From Candidatus Aminicenantota bacterium (lineage in GTDB: Bacteria; Acidobacteriota; Aminicenantia; Aminicenantales; UBA8522): a stretch of DNA of 36,744 nucleotides. Below the pieces are notes generated by a model. The model did no database searches. It was given only the letters and a program-made list of their open reading frames with translations, and was not told the origin of the DNA. Positions within the stretch are counted from its first letter, which is position 1. Each line of letters begins with the position of its first letter. Shown piece after piece: positions 16,186 through 23,185 of the stretch. The stretch spans positions 1 to 36,744 of the forward strand of contig JAFNEO010000030.1 of assembly GCA_017886205.1 (NCBI GenBank). The letters are read 5' to 3'. Both the position numbers and the translations under genes were made by a program.

Positions 16186-16221
16186 TTTTCCACAGTTTTT
16201 CCACAGTTTCTGTGAAAAACT
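16186..16221. other. Cluster of three DnaA-box-like 9-mers / hairpin
   Basis: TTTTCCACA at 16186-16194 and 16197-16205 (+) and TTTTTCACA at 16219-16211 (-), all matching the relaxed TTWTNCACA consensus. The same bases form a hairpin AGTTTTTCCACAG / CTGTGAAAAACT with one bulge and a TTT loop. It sits in the 235-bp gap downstream of the site-2 protease stop. No T-tract follows on the minus strand, so a classical terminator is not supported. Confidence 0.3.
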
Positions 16222-16254
16222 CCGGGCCCTTCCGACTGGCCTGTTATTCATCTC

Positions 16255-17172
16255 TCAAAGCCCCCATTGACGGAGGAGTTCCAACAGGCTGTATCCCTTG
16301 ATCGGAGCGGGAATAAAGGAGAGGAGAAAGATCAGCAGGATGACAGCGCCGATAAAGCGGCGCGACGGCGACAGCCTTTCCCGGTCGTCTATCACTCGCG
16401 GATGCCTGAGGCCCAGGAGCACGATCACCAGTGTCCAGACGATCCAGCCGATCCAGAAAAAGATTCCCATAAGGACGAAGACCACTAGAAGCATCTGGGC
16501 CAGGCGTTTGGACTTCTCTCCCAGCAGGGCAAAAGAGATGTGGCCGCCGTCGAGCTGGCCGACCGGAAAAAGGTTGAAGGCCGTGACCAGGATGCCCACC
16601 CAGCCGGCAAAGGCAACGGGATGGAGAAAGAGGTCGCTCTGGGCCGGGACTCCCCGGAACATCAGACCGGCGACGAGCTTCAGCAGGAGTGGCTCTCCGA
16701 AGACCATGGTGTCTTCCCGGGGAACAGCCGGCACGACCTTGGATAGGGACAGACCGTAGATAAGAGCGGGAAGGGAAAGCAAGAAACCGGTCAACGGGCC
16801 GGCAACGCCGATATCAAAGAGCTGCTTGCGCCGGGTGATGGGCGACTTGATCTTAATGAAAGCGCCCAGCGTACCGATCAGCGTCGGCGCCGGGATGAAA
16901 AAAGGGAGAGTCGCCTCGATCCGGTAGAACCGGCAGGTGAAGTAGTGGCCCATCTCGTGTCCCAGGAGGATAACGATCAGGACGGCCGCATAGACGAGGC
17001 TGAGACGGATGATCCGGGGGTCGGTGTACGCCTCTAGGCCGGGGACAAACTGGGCGTCCTGGAGGATTTGATCGGAATACGTGTAGCTGACGCTCCAGGT
17101 CAGTCCGACGAAGAAGGCGGAAAAACAGGTGACGACGAAAAGAAGGATATTCAGCCAGGACCGCGACGGAAT
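16255..17172 (-). CDS. Site-2 protease family (M50) membrane metalloprotease
   Basis: About 305 residues. The zinc motif HEMGH is encoded at about 16959-16945, and the second motif NLFPVGQLDGGH supplies the Asp ligand. Five or more hydrophobic segments make it an intramembrane protease that cleaves membrane-bound regulators or signal-peptide remnants. The frame is open for more than 70 codons upstream of the Met inside HEMGH, up to a TAA within the ferredoxin gene, but contains no ATG, GTG or TTG. The likely start is ATT at 17172 (GGGAGG 9 nt upstream) or CTG at 17178, which would overlap the ferredoxin TGA as CTGA. It is translationally coupled to the ferredoxin gene. Starting at the HEMGH Met would destroy the active site. 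Confidence 0.85.
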   Translation of the reverse strand: MPSRSWLNILLFVVTCFSAFFVGLTWSVSYTYSDQILQDAQFVPGLEAYTDPRIIRLSLVYAAVLIVILLGHEMGHYFTCRFYRIEATLPFFIPAPTLIGTLGAFIKIKSPITRRKQLFDIGVAGPLTGFLLSLPALIYGLSLSKVVPAVPREDTMVFGEPLLLKLVAGLMFRGVPAQSDLFLHPVAFAGWVGILVTAFNLFPVGQLDGGHISFALLGEKSKRLAQMLLVVFVLMGIFFWIGWIVWTLVIVLLGLRHPRVIDDRERLSPSRRFIGAVILLIFLLSFIPAPIKGYSLLELLRQWGL

Positions 17173-17174
17173 GC

Positions 17175-17426
17175 TCAGCTTCCTCCCTTCAGCTTGTGGA
17201 ACTTGGCCATTAATTCCTCGCGGTTCTCTTTATGGTCGGAGTCCGGGATGCAGCAGTCGACAGGACAGACGGCGGCGCACTGGGAGGCATCGAAGTGTCC
17301 CACGCATTCCGTGCATTTGGCCGGGTCGATGATGTAGATCTCATCGCCGGCCGTGATCGCCTGGTTGGGGCATTCGGGTTCGCAGGCTCCGCAGTTGATA
17401 CATTCTTCGGTGATCTTGTAGGCCAT
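17175..17426 (-). CDS. 2[4Fe-4S] ferredoxin, YfhL/Alvin type
   Basis: 83 residues. First cluster motif [12 protein letters not shown], second CTEC then eight residues then CAAVCPVDC, the long-loop arrangement of Alvin-type ferredoxins. The C-terminal helix ([15 protein letters not shown]) is typical. Low-potential electron carrier, a possible partner for the POR enzyme elsewhere in the window. CCAGGAGGAAT precedes ATG 17426. Its stop region holds the start of the site-2 protease gene. Confidence 0.95.
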   Translation of the reverse strand: MAYKITEECINCGACEPECPNQAITAGDEIYIIDPAKCTECVGHFDASQCAAVCPVDCCIPDSDHKENREELMAKFHKLKGGS

Positions 17427-17457
17427 GCTATTCCTCCTGGATTGGGTCGAATAACCT

Positions 17458-17485
17458 ATTATAAAGATTTTTTCTCAATTTACAA
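17458..17485 (-). promoter_or_regulatory. sigma70-type promoter for ferredoxin / site-2 protease
   Basis: Minus strand: -35 TTGTAA (17485-17480), 16-bp spacer, perfect -10 TATAAT (17463-17458), 32 bp before the ferredoxin start. Confidence 0.6.
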
Positions 17486-17491
17486 CACGCC

Positions 17492-18148
17492 TCATTTCGC
17501 GGCTTCGATCTTCCTCGCCCTCTCCGCCGCGTCATAGCCATAGTAGGACTGGGGGAATTGCTCCTGGATTTTCTTGTATACGGCCAGTGCCTCGGGCTTG
17601 CTCCCTTTGGCCTCGAGGGCCTCCGCCTTGTGGAAAAGAACGGCGTCGAGGCAATAGTCCTTGGGCTTGGCCTCCTCGATCTTCGTGTAAATGGCGATGG
17701 CCTGGTCGTAGTCCTTCTGCATGGCGCTCACTTGGGCGAGCAGGTCCCGGGCCTGGAAATAGATAAAATCCTGGGGCGATGGTCTGATCTTCCCCAGAGA
17801 CTCCTTGGCCTTTTCCAGGTCGCCTTTCTCCACCCAGTAGGTCGCCGTCAGGATATGGCCGAGCCGAGCGTATTTGCCGCTGCCGGAGATCTTTTCCAGC
17901 GCGGCCAGGTTCTCGGGCTTGGCGTTCGACGTGGACCGGAGCTCGAGCAGCTGACTGATGAGCCGGCTTTCCTTCCTGATCCGTTGGGCCCGGATGAAAC
18001 GGATTCCGGTATAGAGAAGGCCGATGAAAACGACGACGGCGACGCCGATGACGATCTCTTTGGTGCGCACCTGGAGAAAGCGCCAGATCTTGGTCATCGT
18101 GCTGACGAATTCGTCTCCCTTGAGCTGCTTCTTGACGACTTTTTTCAT
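17492..18148 (-). CDS. YfgM-like tetratricopeptide membrane protein
   Basis: 218 residues. Short cytoplasmic N-terminus, one transmembrane helix (about 33-52, IVIGVAVVVFIGLLYTGI), then periplasmic TPR-like repeats such as DYDQAIAIYTKIEEAKPKDY and SKPEALAVYKKIQEQFPQSYYG. The layout matches YfgM (TPR_21 family), which associates with SecYEG and periplasmic chaperones. No BamB homologue is adjacent. It begins ATGAAAAAAG after GCGAGGAGCGACGG, an acceptable ribosome site. Confidence 0.8.
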   Translation of the reverse strand: MKKVVKKQLKGDEFVSTMTKIWRFLQVRTKEIVIGVAVVVFIGLLYTGIRFIRAQRIRKESRLISQLLELRSTSNAKPENLAALEKISGSGKYARLGHILTATYWVEKGDLEKAKESLGKIRPSPQDFIYFQARDLLAQVSAMQKDYDQAIAIYTKIEEAKPKDYCLDAVLFHKAEALEAKGSKPEALAVYKKIQEQFPQSYYGYDAAERARKIEAAK

Positions 18149-18230
18149 CCGTCGCTCCTCGCCTAGGCTGGATAAGGCTCTCTTTTTACCATAAACTTTT
18201 CAAAAAGCCAACAGGCTTAGGACTCTATTT

Positions 18231-18360
18231 GAGTTCCCCTCTTTAGCAAAGAGGGGGTCAGGGGAGATTTTATAAACAATCAGCAACTCCATATCCCTTC
18301 TCTCCTTATTCGCCTTTTCCAATCCCCCCTCGCCCCCCTTTTCCAAAGGGGGGATGATAA
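18231..18360. repeat. GC-rich double-hairpin intergenic repeat (copy C)
   Basis: Two 9-bp hairpins, CCCCTCTTT/AAAGAGGGG (18236-18244, 18248-18256) and CCCCCCTTT/AAAGGGGGG (18333-18341, 18345-18353), themselves placed as an imperfect inverted pair about 75 bp apart. The 279-bp gap between the flavodoxin and YfgM-like genes holds little else. This style of repeat is seen in intergenic regions of many bacteria. Confidence 0.6.
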
Positions 18361-18427
18361 AGATGCGAAGTGCCCGCCCTTCCGTTGTTATCACCCCAAA
18401 CGTCATAGAGCCCAGAATCAGGGGAGA

Positions 18428-18904
18428 TCAGGGGAAAAGCTTCTTGACGAGGGCGGCGACGTTCTTGGCGTAGCCCTCGCAGTTGGCCAGGGCCCGTTTA
18501 TCCGGCCGGCCGATGGAAACGGGGCCATAGTGGTCCCCCCGATAGTCCCCGCGCACCACCATGCCGTGGATGAGGAAAGCATTCAGGATATCGAGGATCG
18601 TAGTTTCATTGCCGCCGCCGACGTTGGCCGAAGAGGAGAAGGCGCCTCCAACCCGGCCCCGGAGCTTGCCGTGAAACTTGACGCTCTCGTCCAGGAGCTT
18701 CTTGATCGGCCAGGCCATCGACCCATAATAGGTCGGGGACCCGAAGAGAAGGCAATCGTAGCGCAGAAGATCGTCGACCGCTGTCTCCCCCACCTTCTTC
18801 AGCTCGACCTCAAGGCCTTCGGCCCGCAGGACCTCGGCGATCCGGACGGCCATCTTTTCCGTGTTGTGGGTAACCGAATAGTAACAAACCAGCGCCTTGG
18901 GCAT
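18428..18904 (-). CDS. Flavodoxin-family protein
   Basis: 158 residues. FMN-binding phosphate loop YYSVTHNTEKMA near the N-terminus; the FGSPTYYGSMAWPIKKLLDE and GGAFSSSANVGGGNETT loops match the flavodoxin/WrbA-like fold. Probably a redox flavoprotein or small NAD(P)H-quinone-type reductase in the cytoplasm. The ATG at 18904 is chosen because AGGAGGA (18917-18911) lies 6 nt away; the GTG at 18910 directly abuts that site. Confidence 0.88.
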   Translation of the reverse strand: MPKALVCYYSVTHNTEKMAVRIAEVLRAEGLEVELKKVGETAVDDLLRYDCLLFGSPTYYGSMAWPIKKLLDESVKFHGKLRGRVGGAFSSSANVGGGNETTILDILNAFLIHGMVVRGDYRGDHYGPVSIGRPDKRALANCEGYAKNVAALVKKLFP

Positions 18905-18958
18905 AAGCACTCCTCCTGTGCGATCCCTATAGTCCGCGGAACAGGATCAATGATGATC

Positions 18959-19008
18959 AAGTGCCCCTGGCCTGACTCGAACAGGCGACACATGGATTAG
19001 GAATCCAT
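18959..19008. repeat. attachment-like repeat, left copy (tRNA-Arg 3' fragment)
   Basis: 50 bp identical to 20446-20495. It contains the tRNA-Arg(CCT) sequence from the anticodon stem to the 3' end (minus strand) plus 3 bp. The homology stops at the 5' side of the anticodon stem, so no functional tRNA is encoded here. Confidence 0.85.
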
Positions 19009-19097
19009 CCTCATGGTATTCCGAAATCCAGGCGAAAGGCAAGTTTTCCCCTGTACAATCGTGTTTTTTCCTTTAAGTACCATTGAAAACAGATTTA

Positions 19098-19195
19098 GGC
19101 AACTTTTGTGACACGGGAAGAAGTCCATACATATGGAACACCTGTTTTCCAAACAGTGGCAAGTCTTGGCACATTTTGGGAACACGGGGAGAAGT
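19098..19195. repeat. pair of imperfect direct repeats in the mini-island
   Basis: 19098-19124 and 19168-19195 share the pattern GGCA..TTTTG.G..ACACGGG.AGAAGT and are 70 bp apart. They lie about 90 bp inside the left attachment-like repeat. They could be recombinase arm-type or repressor sites; this is inference. Confidence 0.45.
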
Positions 19196-19367
19196 ATTTA
19201 TTTTTTATCGTTCTCATTTCGTCCAGAAATTAGTCCTAGAAACCTTGACATCCCCGCGCATCACGTTTTATCATCCGTGGCGACGGGGCGAGGCAAAATC
19301 GGTGCATACACGCTCATTCAGCCTGCACGCCAGAAAATGGAATGCTTATCTTTTAGGGGTAGGAGGC

Positions 19368-20261
19368 ATGATTTCCAAGCCTAGAAGGGAGCGCCAGTGT
19401 GTGGCTCAAAAAAGGAATTTCCAAGCCCTAATATCCGTTCTGTTGCTTATTGCGCTCAGCCAATCATGCAAAAATGAAAATGTCGCTAGCCCTGAAGCCC
19501 TGAGGCCGCGCCTTTTACACGACGAGCAAGAGATGCAGGCGTATCTGGAGATGTTTCCAAAAGAGCAATACAAAGTCACTAGAATTCTGGGTGCCGGACG
19601 ATTGTATTTAGATGATAGGAAAGATGCCATCAAGGATATCCTGCGCAAGGGCGCTATCTGGGAAGAGAATGTCGTCACGCTTCTGAGAAAATATGTGAAA
19701 TCGGATACTACAGTCATCGATGCTGGAGCCTATATCGGAACGCACACATTGTTCATGTCCAAATATGCCGGGAAAAGAGGCCGCGTGTATGCCTTTGAGC
19801 CGCAGCGCAAGGCCTATCGGGAACTCGTTTTCAATTTGAAGCTAAACCACATCAAGAATGTCGTGCCTCTTCGATTCGCTCTGGGATCAGGTTCCGAGAT
19901 CATTGAAATGAATCCGGCGGCGCAAGGGAATGAAGGCGGAACAAGTATAGGACAGGGCGGAGACAAAGCGGAGCTTCGAACCATTGACAGTTTTGGTTTT
20001 CGAAACGTCTCCCTTATCAAAATTGACGTGGAAGGATTTGAAGACTACGTGATTGAAGGGGCTAAGGAGACCATTCAAAGATATCGCCCCATCCTGATCG
20101 TTGAAATCGCTGGAGGCAAGGACTGCCAAAAAGCGCCACTGGAAATGAAGGTGCGCCTTGACCGGATCAAAGAAAGAATTTTCAAACTAGGTTATTCTAT
20201 CAAACAAATGGACCGCCACAATTTCTTGGCCAAGCCGTCAGATCCGAGCCACGAGAAATGA
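19368..20261 (+). CDS. FkbM-family methyltransferase-like protein with lipoprotein-like N-terminus
   Basis: 297 residues. Rossmann SAM-binding motifs: VIDAGAYIGTHTLF (motif I), VYAFEPQRKAYREL (acidic residue of motif II), and the FkbM signature LIKIDVEGFEDYVIEGA. FkbM enzymes O-methylate sugars or polyketides. Oddly, the N-terminus has a basic stretch, a hydrophobic core (ALISVLLLIAL) and SQSCKNEN, like a lipoprotein signal, which would place a SAM enzyme outside the cytoplasm. The ATG is chosen for this signal-like start and the AGGGG/AGGAGG upstream. The frame is open back to 19083, but that stretch is unlike protein. Sole cargo of the tRNA-bounded island; GC and codon use differ from neighbours. 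Confidence 0.82.
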   Translation: MISKPRRERQCVAQKRNFQALISVLLLIALSQSCKNENVASPEALRPRLLHDEQEMQAYLEMFPKEQYKVTRILGAGRLYLDDRKDAIKDILRKGAIWEENVVTLLRKYVKSDTTVIDAGAYIGTHTLFMSKYAGKRGRVYAFEPQRKAYRELVFNLKLNHIKNVVPLRFALGSGSEIIEMNPAAQGNEGGTSIGQGGDKAELRTIDSFGFRNVSLIKIDVEGFEDYVIEGAKETIQRYRPILIVEIAGGKDCQKAPLEMKVRLDRIKERIFKLGYSIKQMDRHNFLAKPSDPSHEK

Positions 20262-20445
20262 TCGCCTTTCAGTCAAGCAAAGCGAGCTGGAATTTGTGGG
20301 CTCTGGTCCCTCATGCGTCCTGCAGCGTGGCACCTCGTTTTTGCCATCTTCCAATTTTTGCTAAAAAGGAATGATGACTGCTGAAGAGAATGACATCAAG
20401 TTGAAAGCGGATACTATGTTATTTCAATGAATCTGAGAAAAAATT

Positions 20446-20495
20446 AAGTGCCCCTGGCCTGACTCGAACAGGCGACACATGGATTAGGAATCCAT
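20446..20495. repeat. attachment-like repeat, right copy (within tRNA-Arg)
   Basis: Identical 50-bp partner of 18959-19008. It includes the 3' 47 nt of the intact tRNA-Arg gene. Confidence 0.85.
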
Positions 20496-20523
20496 TGCTC
20501 TATCCATACTGAGCTACAGGGGC
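20449..20523 (-). tRNA. tRNA-Arg (anticodon CCT)
   Basis: Full cloverleaf on the minus strand: acceptor GCCCCTG/CAGGGGC with discriminator A, D-stem GCTC/GAGC, anticodon stem ATGGA/TCCAT with loop TTCCTAA (anticodon CCT, reads AGG), T-stem GCCTG/CAGGC with loop TTCGAGT. CCA is not encoded. A strong promoter lies 16 bp upstream. Confidence 0.95.
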
Positions 20524-20538
20524 ACCTGTGATTGGGAA

Positions 20539-20567
20539 AATATACTCTAACCGGGAAGGATTTTCAA
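20539..20567 (-). promoter_or_regulatory. sigma70-type promoter for tRNA-Arg
   Basis: Minus strand: -35 TTGAAA (20567-20562), 17-bp spacer, -10 TATATT (20544-20539). The predicted transcript starts about 9 nt before the tRNA. Confidence 0.7.
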
Positions 20568-20646
20568 ATTTTGGAGATAAGCAGCGGAAATGAGTTGGAG
20601 GGCAAAAAATTCACAGCACAACAATAAGAAGTCGGCAGACTAAAAG

Positions 20647-20695
20647 ACCCCCTCTCCTTCATCCTCTCCCCTGGGAGAGGATAGAGGTGAGGGTG
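20647..20695. repeat. GC-rich palindromic intergenic repeat (copy D)
   Basis: CCCTCTCC-type block with a perfect hairpin CCTCTCCC (20663-20670) / GGGAGAGG (20673-20680). Close to copy B at 4118-4160. Located between the tRNA promoter and the terminator of the channel operon. Confidence 0.6.
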
Positions 20696-20702
20696 AAGCG
20701 AT

Positions 20703-20735
20703 AAAAAATTCGGCGGACAGGAAGCCGGATTTTTT
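20703..20735 (-). terminator. Intrinsic terminator of the recD2-to-channel operon
   Basis: Hairpin with arms AAAAAAT-T-CGGC (20703-20714) and GCCG-G-ATTTTTT (20724-20735) and a 9-nt loop, ending in a T-run on either strand. It overlaps the channel stop codon. It could work in both directions. Confidence 0.65.
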
Positions 20736-22356
20736 AGTTGCTCCGGCGAAAGCGGGAGACGAGCCTCTTCAAACGCTCCAAGATGGAGTGGCGGCTGGTG
20801 CTGGCCTCGATGTCTTGTGCCGATAGCTCCTTGATCTTGCCCAAAAACTCCGCGTTCTTCTGGTTGCGGGAGCTGACCAGCTCGGCCATGACCTCGGCCA
20901 GCTGGGGGTTCTGGCTCAAGAGCAGAGCAAAATTCTCGGCCGTGATCTCCAGGAGCTCGGTCTCTTCCTCGATAATGCCTGTTGCGGTCCGGGGAAGCCC
21001 GGTAAATAAGGACATTTCTCCGAAGATCCCGCTGGCGCCCACTCGGAATTCCGACGTAAAGCGCTTCCCCTTCTCCTCGTAAATGATCTCGCCCTTGAGT
21101 GCTCCCTCGGCCACCAGGAAGCAGCTCTCCCCTTTTTCTCCCTGGCGGAAAAGAACCTCTCCCCGGGTGTATCTCCGGCGGCGCACGGCACCCGCCAGAC
21201 GCCGGACTTCATCTTCCGGAACCAAGAGCTGGCCCGTTTTCTCGCCTTCTTGGTAGCGGAGGAGATTTGACCGGATGAGGTCACTGTACGTCCTCTCTTT
21301 CTCCCCGTCCTCTGGTGCGGCCCCTCTTCCCAGGGCCACGGCCTCGACCACCCCCTGGATACCTTCCCCGAAAGACACCGGGACATCGATCCCCTCCCGC
21401 TTGAACTTGTACCAGATATGCCGGGCGACATCCCCCATTATCGGGTCTTTGCGGGCAAAATCGGTCACCCAGAATTTGACCAAATAGGTAATGCCGAAGT
21501 TATCGTGACCGATGATGTACGCTTGAGGCGCGGGTGCGGCAATGACTTCAGGCACCTCGCGCGCGGCCTGGAGCAGGGCGTCCAGCACGACAACCGGTGG
21601 GGCGCCGGAGCTGACCTTGAGCGGAATGGTCAGCGCCGTTTTGTGGTCGGGACGGGCGAAGTTGACGATCATCTCCGAAGCCATAGTGTTGTTGGGGATG
21701 ACAACGACGTTAGAGGTTCGGTCGAGGATCAGGGTCTCCCGCCAGTTGGTGTCCAGGACGACGCCTTCGTGGGGGCCAATCTTGACCCAATCGCCGCGGC
21801 TGAACGATTTGGTCAGGTTCAGCGAGATCCCGGCCAGGACGTTGCTTAAAACACCCTGGAGGGCCAGACCCAGGATGGCCGTGAAGATGGCCGAAGTCGC
21901 CAGGAAGGGCGTGATGTTGACACCGAGAGCCCCCTTGAATACGGCGAACAGGACGATGAGATAGAGGACGATGAGGATGAACCCGTGGAGGACACCCGGG
22001 AGCGGGAATGGGACGCGTTTCCTCTCATGCCGGTAGAGCAGCCAGCCGTCGACAAGACGAATGGCCAGGAGTACGGCGAGAAAAACGATCGCGGCATCGA
22101 CATATACATAGAACCGGGCGCCCAACCCGAAGGCGCTCTCGAAGAAATCCAACTTGAGGGCCAGGGCAATAAGCAGGAAAACAAGCGGCGCGCTGACCCG
22201 GGAGAGAAAGGAGATCGCCCCTTCTGCGGTGGGGCGGCGATGTCTTTTCAACGCCGTCTTCCAGAGAAAATAAAGGACGACGGCTACGGTTATGCCGGCC
22301 GCCAAGACGCCGAGTTCGAACAGAGAAACGTTCTGAGCAGAAGCGCTGTTATTCAT
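20734..22356 (-). CDS. MscS-type channel with C-terminal cyclic-nucleotide-binding domain
   Basis: 540 residues. Hydrophobic helices at about 12-33, 50-70, 80-105 and 120-142; the MscS pore helix and beta domain at about 145-245 (ATSAIFTAILGLALQGVLSN, then SFSRGDWVKIG and PNNTMASEMIVNF); the MscS C-terminal alpha/beta part to about 330; and a cNMP-binding domain at about 385-490. The phosphate-binding cassette FGEMSLFTGLPRTAT (445-459) keeps the Glu and the Arg expected to contact the nucleotide. This layout is that of bacterial cyclic-nucleotide-gated (bCNG) MscS channels. It overlaps the MBL hydrolase by 8 bp, two genes after an adenylate cyclase, so cAMP is the likely ligand. Ends at an intrinsic terminator. 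Confidence 0.93.
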   Translation of the reverse strand: MNNSASAQNVSLFELGVLAAGITVAVVLYFLWKTALKRHRRPTAEGAISFLSRVSAPLVFLLIALALKLDFFESAFGLGARFYVYVDAAIVFLAVLLAIRLVDGWLLYRHERKRVPFPLPGVLHGFILIVLYLIVLFAVFKGALGVNITPFLATSAIFTAILGLALQGVLSNVLAGISLNLTKSFSRGDWVKIGPHEGVVLDTNWRETLILDRTSNVVVIPNNTMASEMIVNFARPDHKTALTIPLKVSSGAPPVVVLDALLQAAREVPEVIAAPAPQAYIIGHDNFGITYLVKFWVTDFARKDPIMGDVARHIWYKFKREGIDVPVSFGEGIQGVVEAVALGRGAAPEDGEKERTYSDLIRSNLLRYQEGEKTGQLLVPEDEVRRLAGAVRRRRYTRGEVLFRQGEKGESCFLVAEGALKGEIIYEEKGKRFTSEFRVGASGIFGEMSLFTGLPRTATGIIEEETELLEITAENFALLLSQNPQLAEVMAELVSSRNQKNAEFLGKIKELSAQDIEASTSRHSILERLKRLVSRFRRSN

Positions 22357-23173
22357 CTTCGATCCTTACGGTCCACCCTTCGCGGGCGGCGAACGTCCTT
22401 CGGAATTCCTTCCTGGCCAGCCGGACCATCCCCGCGACCCGGCTGTCGTTGTGGTCTGGGTTGAAATGAGAAAGCACCAGGTTTTTCACTCCGCCCGCGC
22501 GGGCCAGCTTGGTCCCGTCGAGCCAGCTGCTGTGCCCCCAGCCCTGCCTAACCCGGTATTCCTGCGGGGTGAACGTGGCGTCATATATAAAATAGGTCGC
22601 TCCTCGTATAAAAGATGCCAGCCGCTCATCAAGGCCTTGCTCAGGACGTTCGGTGTCAGTGGCAAAGATGACGCTTTGGCCGCCTTCCTCGACCCGGTAA
22701 GCGACACTGCCCTGGGGGTGGTTAAGCGGGCAATGCGATATCCTAAATTTTCCGACCGAGAAACCGGCCTCATCCGCCTTCAGGAATTTTTTTTGGGAGG
22801 CCGTCTCTTTAAAGGCAACAGGGAAATAGCGGCCCATCTGGAGACCGCCGAGATATTTCTCGGTCTCCTTAGGCGCGGCGGGAGAGAAGAACGTGATGAC
22901 GGCCTGTGGGGCGTAGAGGGGCGCGAAGAACGGAAGCCCGATGATGTGGTCAAGATGGAAGTGGGTGAGCAGCAGATCGACTTCGAGCGTCGCTTTCCCG
23001 GACTCCGCCATCAGCCGCTCTCCCAGCCTTTTGATTCCCGTCCCGGCATCGACGATGAGGAGATCGCCGGCCGATGACCTGAGCGCAGCGCAGGGCGTGT
23101 GGCCGCCATACCTAACCATGTCCCTGCCCGAAACGGGGGCCGTCCCCCGCACACCCCAGAATTCAAGCTGCAT
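22349..23173 (-). CDS. Metallo-beta-lactamase-fold hydrolase, candidate cyclic-nucleotide phosphodiesterase
   Basis: 274 residues. MBL-fold with the metal motif THFHLDH (H71, H73, D75, H76), later histidines in ISHCPLNHPQG and LSHFNPDH, and the bridging Asp in FATDTE. The start LEFWGVRGTAPVSG and the Asp/His set are those of the RNase Z/PhnP-like branch, which includes phosphodiesterases of cyclic nucleotides. HFHLDHIIG partly matches the class II cAMP-phosphodiesterase signature. Position between adenylate cyclase (12-bp gap) and a cNMP-binding channel (8-bp overlap) suggests it degrades cAMP, but this is inference; other phosphodiester substrates are possible. Confidence 0.88.
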   Translation of the reverse strand: MQLEFWGVRGTAPVSGRDMVRYGGHTPCAALRSSAGDLLIVDAGTGIKRLGERLMAESGKATLEVDLLLTHFHLDHIIGLPFFAPLYAPQAVITFFSPAAPKETEKYLGGLQMGRYFPVAFKETASQKKFLKADEAGFSVGKFRISHCPLNHPQGSVAYRVEEGGQSVIFATDTERPEQGLDERLASFIRGATYFIYDATFTPQEYRVRQGWGHSSWLDGTKLARAGGVKNLVLSHFNPDHNDSRVAGMVRLARKEFRRTFAAREGWTVRIEDE

Positions 23174-23185
23174 GTCGGCTTCCTT

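Larger units (their letters stand above)
18959..20495. mobile_element. tRNA-Arg-targeted mini-island
   Basis: A 1437-bp insert (19009-20445) bounded by perfect 50-bp direct repeats of the tRNA-Arg(CCT) 3' part. The interior has visibly lower GC than its surroundings and one cargo gene. This is the architecture left by a tyrosine-recombinase element that integrates at a tRNA 3' end, but no integrase is present. The segment 19009-19367 before the cargo gene has no supported gene; it contains two imperfect 27-28-bp direct repeats (19098-19124, 19168-19195). A 19-codon ORF (20371-20430) lies on the other side of the cargo. Confidence 0.75.

Noticed and set aside
16060..16254. Replication origin
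   Set aside because: Only three weak DnaA-like boxes, no dnaA, dnaN or gyrase genes nearby and no clear unwinding repeats.
18959..19008. A second tRNA-Arg gene
   Set aside because: Only the 3' part is present; after the anticodon stem the sequence diverges and no D-arm or 5' acceptor strand can be drawn.
19083..19367. N-terminal extension of the FkbM-like gene
   Set aside because: The open frame crosses the direct repeats and does not resemble the family; ATG 19368 has a ribosome site and begins a signal-like segment.
20371..20430. 19-codon ORF in the island (possible excisionase remnant)
   Set aside because: Too short to assign, and the AAGGA ribosome-like site abuts the first ATG.
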